Origin: Luteibacter sp. dw_328
Lineage (GTDB): Bacteria > Pseudomonadota > Gammaproteobacteria > Xanthomonadales > Rhodanobacteraceae
Length of the DNA stretch: 64,000 nt
Reading direction: 5' to 3'
Assembly: GCF_018449605.1 (NCBI RefSeq)
Contig: NZ_JAAVUW010000008.1
Coordinates: forward strand, 248,001 to 312,000
The position numbers and the translations under genes were made by a program. The notes beneath the pieces were generated by a model. The model did not search any database. It was given only the letters and a program-made list of their open reading frames with translations, and was not told where the DNA came from. Positions 16,266 to 24,892 of the stretch are shown here, piece after piece; within the stretch, counting starts at the first letter, position 1; each line of letters opens with the position of its first letter.

Positions 16266-17216
16266 TCAGGGGCCCTGGTAGATCATGTAGACATCCGCCC
16301 GCTCGTAATGCGAGCCCGGGCGGATGGTTGGCTGGCGAACGAAGCCGGCCCGCTCATACATGCCCATCGCACGGGCGAGCTTGCTATTGGACTCCAGGAA
16401 CAGCTGTGAACCGCCGCGCTGGCGGTACTCGCCGATCGCCGCGTCGAGCAGCTTGCGGCCGGCGCCCAGCCCCCGGTAGTTCTCGTCCACGCCCATCTTG
16501 GACAGCTCGAAGACTCCCTCGCCTTCGCAAAGCAGCGCGCAGGTGCCGACGACCTCGCCGGCATACAGTGCAAAGAAAATCGCACCGCCGTGCGCAAGGA
16601 CCATGCCTTCGGGGTCGGCGAACAGGGCCCGGTCCACGTCCTCGACGCGAAAATAGCGCTCCAGCCACGCCTGGTTGAGTCGGCGGAAGTGCTCGCGCAG
16701 ACCCGGCTCGAACGGCACGACCTCGACCTGCTCCCGTGAAAGGGCCGTCCGCTGCGCGAGGATCGCGTCGACCAGTGGCCGCTCACCGAGCGCCTGCTCA
16801 CAACCATCGATAGCGTCGAGGAGGGCGAGGCCGCGAGGCCCCATGGACTCGGCCATGCCGCGGCGAATGGCGAGCCAGACGGGACCAAGCGCACCTAGCG
16901 CTCGCTCGCCGGCATCGGTCAGCGCGAGCACGCTGCGCCGGCCGTCCTGGGGATCGCGCTGTCGCACCACCATGCCGGCATCGACCAGCCGGTCGGCCAA
17001 CTGACTCACGGCGGAGTGAGTCTGGCCGATGGCGGTCGCCATATCCGTCACGGTGGTCGGACCCACATCGCGCAGAAAGCGCAGCACCGGAAACCAGCGC
17101 GATTCGATGTCGGCGCCGCACGCCCGATAGACCTCGTCGACGGCCTGATAGAAGTGGTCACTCAGCGCCTTGAGGCGACTGCCGAGAGCAAGCTCGCGCA
17201 GGGAAGACAGGTACAT
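16266..17216 (-). CDS. MarR - GNAT acetyltransferase fusion
   Basis: 316 residues. The N-terminal ~150 residues form a MarR winged helix (TTVTDMATAIGQTHSAVSQL; DPQDGRRSVLALTDAGE). The C-terminal ~155 form a GNAT acetyltransferase whose acetyl-CoA loop is YRGLGAGRKLLD, followed by LFLESNSKLARAMGMYERAGF. Fusions of this type are common in proteobacteria. Start at MYLSSLREL is chosen because the upstream extension is low-complexity. Stop codons of this gene and clp are 4 bases apart on opposite strands. Confidence 0.9.
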   Translation of the reverse strand: MYLSSLRELALGSRLKALSDHFYQAVDEVYRACGADIESRWFPVLRFLRDVGPTTVTDMATAIGQTHSAVSQLADRLVDAGMVVRQRDPQDGRRSVLALTDAGERALGALGPVWLAIRRGMAESMGPRGLALLDAIDGCEQALGERPLVDAILAQRTALSREQVEVVPFEPGLREHFRRLNQAWLERYFRVEDVDRALFADPEGMVLAHGGAIFFALYAGEVVGTCALLCEGEGVFELSKMGVDENYRGLGAGRKLLDAAIGEYRQRGGSQLFLESNSKLARAMGMYERAGFVRQPTIRPGSHYERADVYMIYQGP

Positions 17217-17295
17217 CGCGGATCCGGGGACGGGGACGGGGACGGATAGCGAGGCTAGCGGCGGCGGGCTTGCGCGCGCAAGCATTTGCGCGCCA

Positions 17296-18003
17296 CTAGT
17301 ACCAGTAGAGGACTTCCAGCTTGTCACCGAGGGCGCGCCCGGCCTTTCGTTGGGCTTTCGGGCTGGGGTTGACCAGCTTCGCCGCCTCGGCCGCACGCAG
17401 CATGGGCAGGTCCGACAAGGAGTCGCTGTAGGCCACGGCCCAGGGCCTTTGTACGCCGGCCCGCTCGAGCGTCGTGACCTTCACGCCGTCGACGTTGTGC
17501 CGGGTGAAGTGCACACCGAACAGGCCGCCTCGCGTCTGTGACGCAATCAGTTCGTAGCCCGTGAGGTTCACCTCGTCGAGGATCGCCTCGACCATGGTGA
17601 GATCGTTACCGCTGATGATGATCACCCGGTCGCCGGCGTCGACATGACGACGCAGCGTGGCCACGGCATCGCGCAGGAACACGCCCGGACGTCGTGCATA
17701 CGTACGCGCATAGGCGGCGACCTGGCGACGATAGGTCGCTTCGCGACGACCGAAGGTCACCACACGGAGGAAGACGCGCCCGAGCAGTCGGTTACCGGCG
17801 ACCGTACCGATAAGCAAGGGGATGAACGGCAACAACGGCAATGCCAGCAACACGCGCCAGCGACCGATGCCGGAAAGCCGCTCGCGGAAGAACAATTCCA
17901 GCGTCTGGTGACGGACGATGACGCCGTCGAAGTCGAACAGTACGACGCGTCGTGCGTCAGCGGCGGTGTCATCGACGACCGCCGTTTCAATCCCCTGATT
18001 CAT
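17296..18003 (-). CDS. HAD-family phosphatase with hydrophobic insert
   Basis: 235 residues. HAD motifs: I is LFDFDGVIV (nucleophile D), II is VIIISGN, and III/IV is YSDSLSDLPML. This is the HAD-IB/phosphoserine phosphatase-like class. An unusual hydrophobic stretch (LLALPLLPFIPLLIGTVAG) follows motif I and may associate with the membrane. The start is 7 bases from the trpC stop, so it is probably translated from the trp transcript. Physiological substrate unknown; a role in serine or phospholipid metabolism is possible. Confidence 0.85.
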   Translation of the reverse strand: MNQGIETAVVDDTAADARRVVLFDFDGVIVRHQTLELFFRERLSGIGRWRVLLALPLLPFIPLLIGTVAGNRLLGRVFLRVVTFGRREATYRRQVAAYARTYARRPGVFLRDAVATLRRHVDAGDRVIIISGNDLTMVEAILDEVNLTGYELIASQTRGGLFGVHFTRHNVDGVKVTTLERAGVQRPWAVAYSDSLSDLPMLRAAEAAKLVNPSPKAQRKAGRALGDKLEVLYWY

Positions 18004-18010
18004 TCGTTGT

Positions 18011-18856
18011 CTAGTGTTTGTGCGGGTGACTGTGCGGAGGCGTGCCGAACAGCTTGCGCAGCTCGGCGCCGGGATCGGCGGCGCGCATGAACGCCTCACC
18101 GACCAGGAAGCAGTCGATGCCCTTGTCGCGCAGGACCTTTACGTCTTCGACGGTGTGGATGCCGGATTCGGCGACCAGCGTGCCATCGCCGACGCGGTCT
18201 TTCAGGCGCAGGGAGGTACCGAGCGAGGTCTCGAAGGTGCGCAGGTTGCGATTGTTCACGCCGATCAGGGGCACGGGAAGGTCGAGTGCCACTTCGAGTT
18301 CGGCTTCGTTGTGCACTTCGACGAGCACGTCCAGATCCAGTTCGGCCGCCAGCATGGAAAGCTCCAGCAGCGCAGCCTCGTCATAGATCACATCGTCGCC
18401 TTCCTTGCTCGCAAAAGCAGCCACGATCAGCAGGATGCAATCGGCGCCGATCACGCGGGCCTCGTACACCTGGTATTCGTCGACGATGAAGTCTTTGCGC
18501 AGGATCGGCAGCGAGCAGGCCTCGCGCGCTTCGCGCAGGTAATCTTCATGACCCTGGAAGAAGTCGGCATCGGTGAGCACGGACAGGCATGCCGCACCGC
18601 CGAGCTCGTAGCTGCGCGCGATCTCGGCCGGATTGAAATCGGCGCGGATCAGGCCCTTGCTCGGGCTGGCCTTCTTGATCTCGGCGATGACCGCCGGGTT
18701 ACCGTCATGCAACTTGGCGTCGATCGCGGCGACGAAGCCCCGCGTGGCTTCCAGGTCCGCCACGCGAGCGGCAAGGTCGTCCAGCGACCGCTTGCGCTTA
18801 CGCTCGGCGACTTCTTCCGCCTTGCGGTGGAGGATGCGATGGAGAATGTCGGGCAT
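18011..18856 (-). CDS. trpC: Indole-3-glycerol phosphate synthase
   Basis: 281 residues, TIM barrel, monofunctional (no fused TrpF). Catalytic and phosphate-binding motifs: AEIKKASPSKG, LRKDFIVDEYQV, GVNNRNLRTFE, VAESGI. The C-terminus PHSHPHKH is unusually histidine-rich and absent from most family members; it may bind metal adventitiously. Third gene of the trpG-trpD-trpC run. Confidence 0.97.
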   Translation of the reverse strand: MPDILHRILHRKAEEVAERKRKRSLDDLAARVADLEATRGFVAAIDAKLHDGNPAVIAEIKKASPSKGLIRADFNPAEIARSYELGGAACLSVLTDADFFQGHEDYLREAREACSLPILRKDFIVDEYQVYEARVIGADCILLIVAAFASKEGDDVIYDEAALLELSMLAAELDLDVLVEVHNEAELEVALDLPVPLIGVNNRNLRTFETSLGTSLRLKDRVGDGTLVAESGIHTVEDVKVLRDKGIDCFLVGEAFMRAADPGAELRKLFGTPPHSHPHKH

Positions 18857-18902
18857 CGAAGCGCTTCCTTGGGTAAGGACGGGGTGGGGAGCCCCGACGA
18901 TA

Positions 18903-19934
18903 TCAGGCGCCGAGCCGCTGCGTCGCGGCCACGAACGTATTCATTTTTGCACGAGCGGCGCCACTTGCGATGGTCGACCGGGCCAGATCGATGCCTGCCT
19001 GGATGGAGGGCGCCACATCCGCCGTGTACAGGGCCGCGCCCGCGTTCAGGCAGACGATGTCGTGCGGCACGCCCGGAACGCCGGAAATCGCGTCCAGCAG
19101 CATGGCCCTGGATTCGGTGGCGTCGTCCACGCGGAGGTTTCGGCTGGAGGCCATGGACAGGCCGAAATCCTCCGGTTCCACCTCGTATTCGCGCACCACG
19201 CCGTCGCGCAGCTCGCCCACCAGAGTGGCTGCGCCGAGCGAAATCTCGTCCATGCCGTCGCGCCCCCAGACCACCAGGGCATGCTTCGCCCCCAGCGCCT
19301 GCAGGGCACGCACCTGGATGCCGACCAGATCGGGATGGAACACGCCCATGAGGATGTTGGGTGCGCCCGCCGGATTGGTCAGTGGCCCGAGGATATTGAA
19401 AAGGGTGCGCACACCCATTTCCTTGCGCACGGGCGCGACCACCTTCATCGCCGGGTGGTGGTTCGGCGCGAACATGAAGCCGATATCGGTTTCGTCCATG
19501 CACACGGCCACCTGGGCCGGGAGCAGATCGATGCGCGCACCGAGCGCCTCGAGGACGTCCGCGCTGCCCGACTTCGACGAGACACTGCGCCCGCCGTGCT
19601 TGGCCACGCGAGCGCCCGCCGCGGCTGCGACGAACATCGACGCCGTGGAGATGTTGAACGAGGACGCACCGTCACCGCCCGTGCCCACGATGTCGATGAA
19701 GTGGGGATGCGGACCCACCTCGACCTTCGCGGAGAGATCGCGCATGACCCGCGCGGCACCCGTGATCTCGCCGACGGTTTCCTTCTTCACCCGCAGGCCG
19801 GTGAGAATCGCCGCCGTCATCAGCGGGCTCACATCGCCACGCATGATCTGATGCATCAGCTCGATCATCTCGTCATGGAAGATCTCGCGGTGCTCGATCG
19901 TGCGCTGAAGCGCCTCGGAGGGAGTCATCGGCAT
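18903..19934 (-). CDS. trpD: Anthranilate phosphoribosyltransferase
   Basis: 343 residues. PRPP/anthranilate-binding motifs are all present: [17 protein letters not shown] and [23 protein letters not shown] (in two segments), GPLTNPAG. Catalyses the second step of tryptophan synthesis. It begins 17 bases after trpG and precedes trpC by 46 bases. Confidence 0.97.
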   Translation of the reverse strand: MPMTPSEALQRTIEHREIFHDEMIELMHQIMRGDVSPLMTAAILTGLRVKKETVGEITGAARVMRDLSAKVEVGPHPHFIDIVGTGGDGASSFNISTASMFVAAAAGARVAKHGGRSVSSKSGSADVLEALGARIDLLPAQVAVCMDETDIGFMFAPNHHPAMKVVAPVRKEMGVRTLFNILGPLTNPAGAPNILMGVFHPDLVGIQVRALQALGAKHALVVWGRDGMDEISLGAATLVGELRDGVVREYEVEPEDFGLSMASSRNLRVDDATESRAMLLDAISGVPGVPHDIVCLNAGAALYTADVAPSIQAGIDLARSTIASGAARAKMNTFVAATQRLGA

Positions 19935-19951
19935 GGAACGGGGATCCTTTC

Positions 19952-20560
19952 TTACGCGGCGAGCGGCAACGGCATGCCGAGGAAGTTACGCAGCAGGTCG
20001 TGGCCGTGCTGGGTGAGGATCGATTCCGGATGGAACTGCACGCCTTCGATGTCGAGGGTGCGGTGGCGCAGACCCATGATCTCGTCGAGCGAGCCGTCTT
20101 CGCGCTCGGTCCAGGCGGTGACTTCAAGGCAGTCCGGCACTGAGTCTTTCTCTACCACCAGCGAATGGTAGCGGGTGGCCTCGAACGGGTTCGGCAGGCC
20201 GGCAAACACGCCCTGCCCGCGGTGTTTCACCGGGGAGGTCTTGCCGTGCATGATCTCGCGCGCCCGGATCACCTTGCCACCGAACACCTGGCCAATGGCC
20301 TGGTGCCCGAGGCAGACGCCGAAAATCGGCAACTCGCCGGCGAGCTCGCGAAGGATGTCGATCGACACACCCGAATCGTCCGGCGTGCCCGGCCCAGGCG
20401 AAATCATGATGCGAGAGGGCGCCAGCGCGCGGATATCCGCGACGGTGAGGGCGTCGTTACGCACCACCTTGACCTCCTGACCCAACTCGCCCAGGTACTG
20501 GACGAGGTTGAAGGTGAAGCTGTCGTAGTTGTCGATCATCAGAAGCAAGGTGATACCCAT
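19952..20560 (-). CDS. trpG: Anthranilate synthase glutamine amidotransferase subunit
   Basis: About 202 residues. Class I glutamine amidotransferase with nucleophile C in [11 protein letters not shown] and catalytic H/E in the C-terminal [15 protein letters not shown]. Supplies ammonia to TrpE; may also serve para-aminobenzoate synthesis, as PabA does. Start codon is uncertain: [15 protein letters not shown] is used, but MIDNYDSF or an ATG 24 bases upstream are possible. trpE, often just upstream in relatives, is not in the window; a toxin-antitoxin pair occupies that place. Confidence 0.94.
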   Translation of the reverse strand: MGITLLLMIDNYDSFTFNLVQYLGELGQEVKVVRNDALTVADIRALAPSRIMISPGPGTPDDSGVSIDILRELAGELPIFGVCLGHQAIGQVFGGKVIRAREIMHGKTSPVKHRGQGVFAGLPNPFEATRYHSLVVEKDSVPDCLEVTAWTEREDGSLDEIMGLRHRTLDIEGVQFHPESILTQHGHDLLRNFLGMPLPLAA

Positions 20561-20628
20561 GCTTTGGAATGGGGGGATCGCCATTATCCATCAAGCCGGG
20601 TAGGACGCACAGGAGAGCGCCCGCCCCT

Positions 20629-21126
20629 TTACTCTCGGCGTTCGATGGGGTCTGGACGGTCATTGACACGGTGCGGGCCCTTCCAGCCCGGCGTGCTACC
20701 GGAAACGAGCGAATCCCAGTCCGTGGGTGGGTGGCCTCGGCCCAGCATCCTCGTGAAGACCGCATACGGATCCGATCGTGATCCGGAGGCTCGTAGGGTT
20801 GCCTCATCGTTTACCCACGCGTAAACGATGACGCGCGAACGCGAGTCGAAACGAAAGAACACTCGAAACCGTCGACCGATTTTCGCCCGACGCCAATGGC
20901 GATGCGCCGCACCCAGTGTCGTGCCCTGGCGGTACTCCTCGCGAGCAGGGTCGCCAGGCACGACTTCCAGGAGCAGCCTGGTCAATGCGCGAAACAGCTT
21001 TACGTTCGCGTTGCTTTCAGAACCGGTCGAATTCTGACGTTGCGCCTTCATGGCAGCGGTACGAAGGCGCGAAAGCTGATCGATAATGCCCTCGTGGAAA
21101 AGCAGCGTCCATCCGTTGACCTGCAT
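20629..21126 (-). CDS. yhaV: YhaV-family toxin (ribonuclease) of type II TA pair
   Basis: 165 residues of the YhaV toxin family, RelE-superfamily endoribonucleases that cut mRNA in a translation-dependent way. Recognised by MQVNGWTLLFHEGIIDQL at the start, YRQGTTLGAAHRHWRRAKIG, and FRVFFRFDSRSRVIVYAWVND (split here), plus DPYAVFTRMLGRG. Overlaps the antitoxin stop by a TGATG junction. Length and motifs look intact. Confidence 0.9.
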   Translation of the reverse strand: MQVNGWTLLFHEGIIDQLSRLRTAAMKAQRQNSTGSESNANVKLFRALTRLLLEVVPGDPAREEYRQGTTLGAAHRHWRRAKIGRRFRVFFRFDSRSRVIVYAWVNDEATLRASGSRSDPYAVFTRMLGRGHPPTDWDSLVSGSTPGWKGPHRVNDRPDPIERRE

Positions 21127-21443
21127 CAGAGTTCCACATCGCCTTCAATGTCATCGGAGATATCCTCGACATGTGCTGCGCTCGCAAGCATGTCGCGGAT
21201 GAGATCGTCAGGAAGGTTACCGACGTTGCGTCCGTGCCGTATGTCATCCTCGAGCAAGTTAAGAAAGGCGCCAATCGCAGGATCATCGTGGGCCAACGCT
21301 GCGGAAGTGACGATGACTTCGCCGTCCCGAACCTCGAAGGCGACCTTCCCGCCCGCTTCCACGCCCAGAAGCTGCCGAACCGCTTTGGGTAGCGTGATCT
21401 GCCCTTTGGATGTGAGGGTGGCAATTTCCTGGATGCTCGGCAT
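21126..21443 (-). CDS. prlF: PrlF antitoxin (AbrB/SpoVT fold)
   Basis: 105 residues. An N-terminal swapped-hairpin AbrB domain (IATLTSKGQITLPKAVRQLL) is followed by an acidic C-terminal segment that should wrap the toxin (VEDISDDIEGDVEL at the end). Neutralises YhaV and represses its own operon in E. coli. The start at MPSIQEI is favoured over an ATG 30 bases upstream because it fits the AbrB domain length. An 18-bp palindrome lies just upstream. Confidence 0.92.
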   Translation of the reverse strand: MPSIQEIATLTSKGQITLPKAVRQLLGVEAGGKVAFEVRDGEVIVTSAALAHDDPAIGAFLNLLEDDIRHGRNVGNLPDDLIRDMLASAAHVEDISDDIEGDVEL

Positions 21444-21474
21444 ATTCGCTGCTTCTCTGTGCGCGTGCCCCACG

Positions 21475-21492
21475 GTAAGGAATATTCCTTAC
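21475..21492. promoter_or_regulatory. Perfect 18-bp palindrome upstream of prlF
   Basis: GTAAGGAATATTCCTTAC, exactly self-complementary, 32 bases before the prlF start and close to the divergent Gly-rich gene. It is the natural candidate for the PrlF(-YhaV) autoregulatory operator. Confidence 0.75.
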
Positions 21493-21550
21493 GATTGCAA
21501 TGGCCGGCGGGTTCACGCCACTGTCTCTGCGGGTTTCCAAGGATGCTCTC

Positions 21551-22279
21551 ATGCGCAACCTCGACTTCAGCTCCTGGCAGGGCCTCCTCTCCACCCTCTT
21601 CGGCCTGGCGGTCATCACGCTCATCGGCGTGGGCATCCGGCTGCTTGCGATGCAGACGATCCAGCAGCGGCGTGAGCGCGAGAACCGGCAGATCAACGAA
21701 CGCTTGCGTACCCTGATTGCGGCTTACAAGACATTGGGCGGTTCGTTCACGGGAAACCTTGCGGTCGACCCCACGCATCTACGCGATCTCAAGCGTCTGG
21801 ATGCTGAGCAGACCGCTATCGATGCCGCTGCGGCGCAGGGCAACGAACGGGCGCGTCGCGTGCGTGATGCCGTAGAGGCCGCGCTCTCGGACATCATCCT
21901 GCTCGGCACTGAAAAGCAGGTGGAGCTGGCTGCGCGCGCGGCGACCGAATTAGCCGAGGGACGTCCCACGCACACCGCAGAGCTCGTCGTCTCCCTGCGT
22001 GACTTCATCCGCAGCGTGCTCGATCTGGATGCGATTCCGTCGAGCGTCGTGATTCCGAAGCAAGGCCCGACGCGCCCGGCGAGTGGATCGGGCGGTAAGT
22101 CGCGCGCCGAAGGCGGCAAGGGCGACGGCCGTGAGGGCGGCGGCGGAAAAGCCGGCGGCGGGGGCGGGATGGGCGGCGGCATGGGTGGCGGAGGCATGGG
22201 CGCTGGCATGGCCGGCGGTGCAGCAGCAGGCGCTGGTGTGGGCCTCTCAGCCGACGATGAACACGATCACCACGCCTAG
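21551..22279 (+). CDS. Membrane-anchored protein with Gly-rich tail
   Basis: 242 residues. One membrane segment near the N-terminus (about 12-33, LLSTLFGLAVITLIGVGIRL), then a helical, charged region of about 130 residues (RERENRQINERLRTL...), and a ~50-residue tail of Gly and Met-Gly repeats ending DDEHDHHA. An AAGGAT site 6-7 bases before the ATG favours this start over the ATG 51 bases upstream. No known family. The start lies about 60 bases from the PrlF palindrome on the opposite strand. Confidence 0.75.
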   Translation: MRNLDFSSWQGLLSTLFGLAVITLIGVGIRLLAMQTIQQRRERENRQINERLRTLIAAYKTLGGSFTGNLAVDPTHLRDLKRLDAEQTAIDAAAAQGNERARRVRDAVEAALSDIILLGTEKQVELAARAATELAEGRPTHTAELVVSLRDFIRSVLDLDAIPSSVVIPKQGPTRPASGSGGKSRAEGGKGDGREGGGGKAGGGGGMGGGMGGGGMGAGMAGGAAAGAGVGLSADDEHDHHA

Positions 22280-22352
22280 AAACAACACCCCCGCCGCCCT
22301 GCCCGACCGGCTCAACGCCAATCTCGACAGGGCGGCGGGGGAAGGCTGATCT

Positions 22353-22904
22353 TCAGCCGATCGCCTTGAGCAGGTCGGCCGTGGTCGTGGTTTCGGCCAG
22401 GCGCGGGAAAATCGTGTTGACGCTGTTGTCGTGGGCGCTGGCCACCATGTCGGTCATCGCGTCAGGCACGATCACGACGTTGTAGCCAAGCTCACTGGCG
22501 AAACGCGCGGTGGACTCGACACCGATGCTGGTAGCGATACCGACGATCACCACCTGCTCGACACCCTTGCTGCGCAGCCAGCTGTCGAGATCGGTGCCAT
22601 GGAACGCACCCCAGCGCTTCTTTTCGACGATGTGATCGGACGGCGCGCGCTCGATCTCGGGAATGAATTCCACGAAGGACGGATCCGACGGGAAGGCGCG
22701 CGCGCCCGCATCGGTGCGGCCCGGCGCGGCACCTGTGACATGCACGAGCACGACCGGACGACCCGATGCACGGAACGCACGGGCGAGCGAAGCGGAACGC
22801 GCGACGATATCCGCGGTGTCGTGCGCGGTCGGCAGCGCGACGATCCCCTTCTGGAGGTCAACGACGATCAGGGCGGCGTTGGTGTCGAGTTGGCTAAGCG
22901 GCAT
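22353..22904 (-). CDS. Isochorismatase-family hydrolase lacking the catalytic Cys
   Basis: 183 residues with the cysteine-hydrolase fold. Catalytic D is in ALIVVDLQKG and K in VEKKRWGAFHG. The usual Cys position in the GIATSIGVESTAR segment holds Gly, as I recall for E. coli YecD. It may therefore act by another mechanism or have lost activity. Last gene of the marR-MFS-hydrolase run; 10 bases separate it from the transporter. Confidence 0.88.
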   Translation of the reverse strand: MPLSQLDTNAALIVVDLQKGIVALPTAHDTADIVARSASLARAFRASGRPVVLVHVTGAAPGRTDAGARAFPSDPSFVEFIPEIERAPSDHIVEKKRWGAFHGTDLDSWLRSKGVEQVVIVGIATSIGVESTARFASELGYNVVIVPDAMTDMVASAHDNSVNTIFPRLAETTTTADLLKAIG

Positions 22905-22914
22905 GGTGAATTCC

Positions 22915-24327
22915 TCAGGGACGTGGGTGGGAAGACGGGATCGCGACTGGCAACGTGCGATCGAAAACAGTGGCAACGAGAAGGAAGGCGCAGGCGCAGC
23001 CCATGACGATCGCGAGCGTGTGCAGGCCGTGGTCGGTAGCGTGGTGGCCGTAGGCCATGCTGAGCAGGCTCGTCGCCGCGATCGCGCCGATGTAGCTCGC
23101 CGTGCGTTGAAGTCCCGAGGCCGCACCGAGTTGTTCCGTCGGCGCCTGCATGTACACGGCAGCCTGTGTGGCGGTCGACATCAAGCCTTGGGGAAGACCG
23201 AACAAGGTGACCGCGGCCGCCATGATCCACAGCGGCGAGTCCGAATGCAGGAAGAACAGCGCGACGCAGCCGGCGAGCGCCGCAGCGAAGCCGAGCAGGA
23301 AGGGACCGCGCAGTCCGCGCGTACGCGCACCGGCCAGCGACGCCACACCTGCGACTATCGACATCGGTAACGTGGCCAGACCCGCTTCCGCCGCGGAATA
23401 GCCGCCCGCACCTTCGACCCATTGCGCGAAGCCATAGAAAACACAGTAGATGACGGTGAAGATCGCCGCGGCACGCAGATAGGTCACGGTGAGCGGGATG
23501 TGTCGCGCCAGCATCCGCAGGTCGATGAACGGCTCGCGGCGGCGCAGCGAATGCCAGGTCAGCGCACCACCGAGCACAGCGGCCACCGGCAGTGCGAGCC
23601 ATCGCGGATGCTCCATGTCCATCAGGAACACCATCGTCGCCAGCAGCATGCCGGCAAAGAGAACGATACCGACGACATCGAGCTCGGCGAACAGCGAACC
23701 TCGCGCACTTTCGCGCGGAGGGTCGGAAGGTACCCAGGCAAGCACGGTTACCAGCGTAAGCAACGCCAGCGGAATGTTCACCGTAAAGATCGCGTGCCAG
23801 CCGAAGGCACCCGTCAACAGGCCACCGAGCAGCGGTCCGATAGCGGTGGTAGCGATACCCGTCAGTGAAAGCACACCCATCGCGACGCGTGGCGGCGCGG
23901 CACCCGATAGGTCCGCGCGTTCACGAAACAGGCGCATCGCCGAGGGGTAAGCGCCTGAGGTGCCGACGCCGAGCAGCACGCGTACGGCGACCAGCCAGTT
24001 CAGCGAAGGCGCCCAGCGGCCAGCGAAGCCGGCGACCATGACCAACAGCAGCGAAACGAGATAAACACGCCGCGCGCCGAGCAGATCGGCGAGACGCCCC
24101 ATCGTCGGCTGCGCCACCGCACTGGTGAGGTAGAGGCCGGCGATCAGCCAGCCCGTCTCGGCGACGGTGGCATGAAAGTCGTTGGCGATCGGCAGCAACG
24201 CCGTCGCGATCATGGTCGAGTTGACCGGGTTCAGGCACGAGCCCATCGCCAACGGCAAGACGAAGCGCCAGCCAAAGGGGCGGTCCAGGGACGCGGCCGA
24301 CGCGACGCCGTCGGCAAGGGGTTTCAC
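22915..24327 (-). CDS. MFS drug/H+ antiporter (DHA2-like)
   Basis: 470 residues, about 14 membrane segments. Motif A appears as GRLADLLGARRVYLV, and the antiporter region as RVLLGVGTSGAYPSAMRLFR. Its start overlaps the marR stop by 4 bases, so expression is coupled to the regulator. Function as an efflux pump is inferred from the family and its MarR partner; the substrate is not known. Confidence 0.9.
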   Translation of the reverse strand: MKPLADGVASAASLDRPFGWRFVLPLAMGSCLNPVNSTMIATALLPIANDFHATVAETGWLIAGLYLTSAVAQPTMGRLADLLGARRVYLVSLLLVMVAGFAGRWAPSLNWLVAVRVLLGVGTSGAYPSAMRLFRERADLSGAAPPRVAMGVLSLTGIATTAIGPLLGGLLTGAFGWHAIFTVNIPLALLTLVTVLAWVPSDPPRESARGSLFAELDVVGIVLFAGMLLATMVFLMDMEHPRWLALPVAAVLGGALTWHSLRRREPFIDLRMLARHIPLTVTYLRAAAIFTVIYCVFYGFAQWVEGAGGYSAAEAGLATLPMSIVAGVASLAGARTRGLRGPFLLGFAAALAGCVALFFLHSDSPLWIMAAAVTLFGLPQGLMSTATQAAVYMQAPTEQLGAASGLQRTASYIGAIAATSLLSMAYGHHATDHGLHTLAIVMGCACAFLLVATVFDRTLPVAIPSSHPRP

Positions 24328-24785
24328 GCCGGATCTCGCGTACTCGAATCAGCGAGACGTCGGATCACCGCGGCGGCCGTCAGCAGGTCGCGCTGCTCGT
24401 CCGCAGTGAGGGTGCCGATGGCACTGGCCATCCACGTCCGCTTCGCGGCCCGGACGCGGCGACGTGCCTCGATGCCGGCAGCCGTGAGCGCAAACAGGAC
24501 CTGGCGGCCATCGGTCGGATGTGGCCTGCGCTCGACGAGTCCCTCCTCCTCCAGGACGGACAACGTCGCACCCATGGACTGCGGTTTTACCAATTCGGCG
24601 CGGGCTATATCGGCTGTCGAGGTGGGACCGCCCTCTTCCAGCCGGATCAGCACGGCCATCTGCGACCAGCTCAGTTCCTGGTTGTTGGACTCGGCCCGCA
24701 AACGACGCACGAGCTGACCGCACGCGGCGAGGAGGTCGGAAGCCGCGGCATCGACGCCCGGGAACACAGAGGATTGTTTGGCCAT
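24324..24785 (-). CDS. MarR-family transcriptional repressor
   Basis: 153 residues, winged helix with STADIARAELVKPQSMGATL as recognition region and DGRQVLFALTAAG wing. First gene of an operon with the MFS transporter and the hydrolase. A long perfect palindrome sits just upstream. MarR proteins commonly repress an adjacent pump and release it on binding a small aromatic ligand. Confidence 0.92.
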   Translation of the reverse strand: MAKQSSVFPGVDAAASDLLAACGQLVRRLRAESNNQELSWSQMAVLIRLEEGGPTSTADIARAELVKPQSMGATLSVLEEEGLVERRPHPTDGRQVLFALTAAGIEARRRVRAAKRTWMASAIGTLTADEQRDLLTAAAVIRRLADSSTRDPA

Positions 24786-24818
24786 TCCTTCACGCTATGG
24801 CCGCGCGGGGCAACTTGC

Positions 24819-24842
24819 AAGGCAAACTTGCAAGTTTGCCTT
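24819..24842. promoter_or_regulatory. Perfect 24-bp palindrome, MarR operator candidate
   Basis: Half-site AAGGCAAACTTG followed by its exact reverse complement CAAGTTTGCCTT, centred about 45 bases before the marR start. A further ACTTGCAA lies 5 bases to its left, so there may be a second half-site. Very likely the operator that controls the marR-MFS-hydrolase operon. Confidence 0.78.
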
Positions 24843-24892
24843 CGAAAGTTCCTGCGGCGCCCTGCCGATGCGACGTGGACCAACGTGCGCGG

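Noticed and set aside
21126-21473. Longer start (MGHAHREAANMPSI) for PrlF
   Set aside because: The extension of 10 residues is outside the AbrB domain, and the ATG at 21443 gives a normal length.
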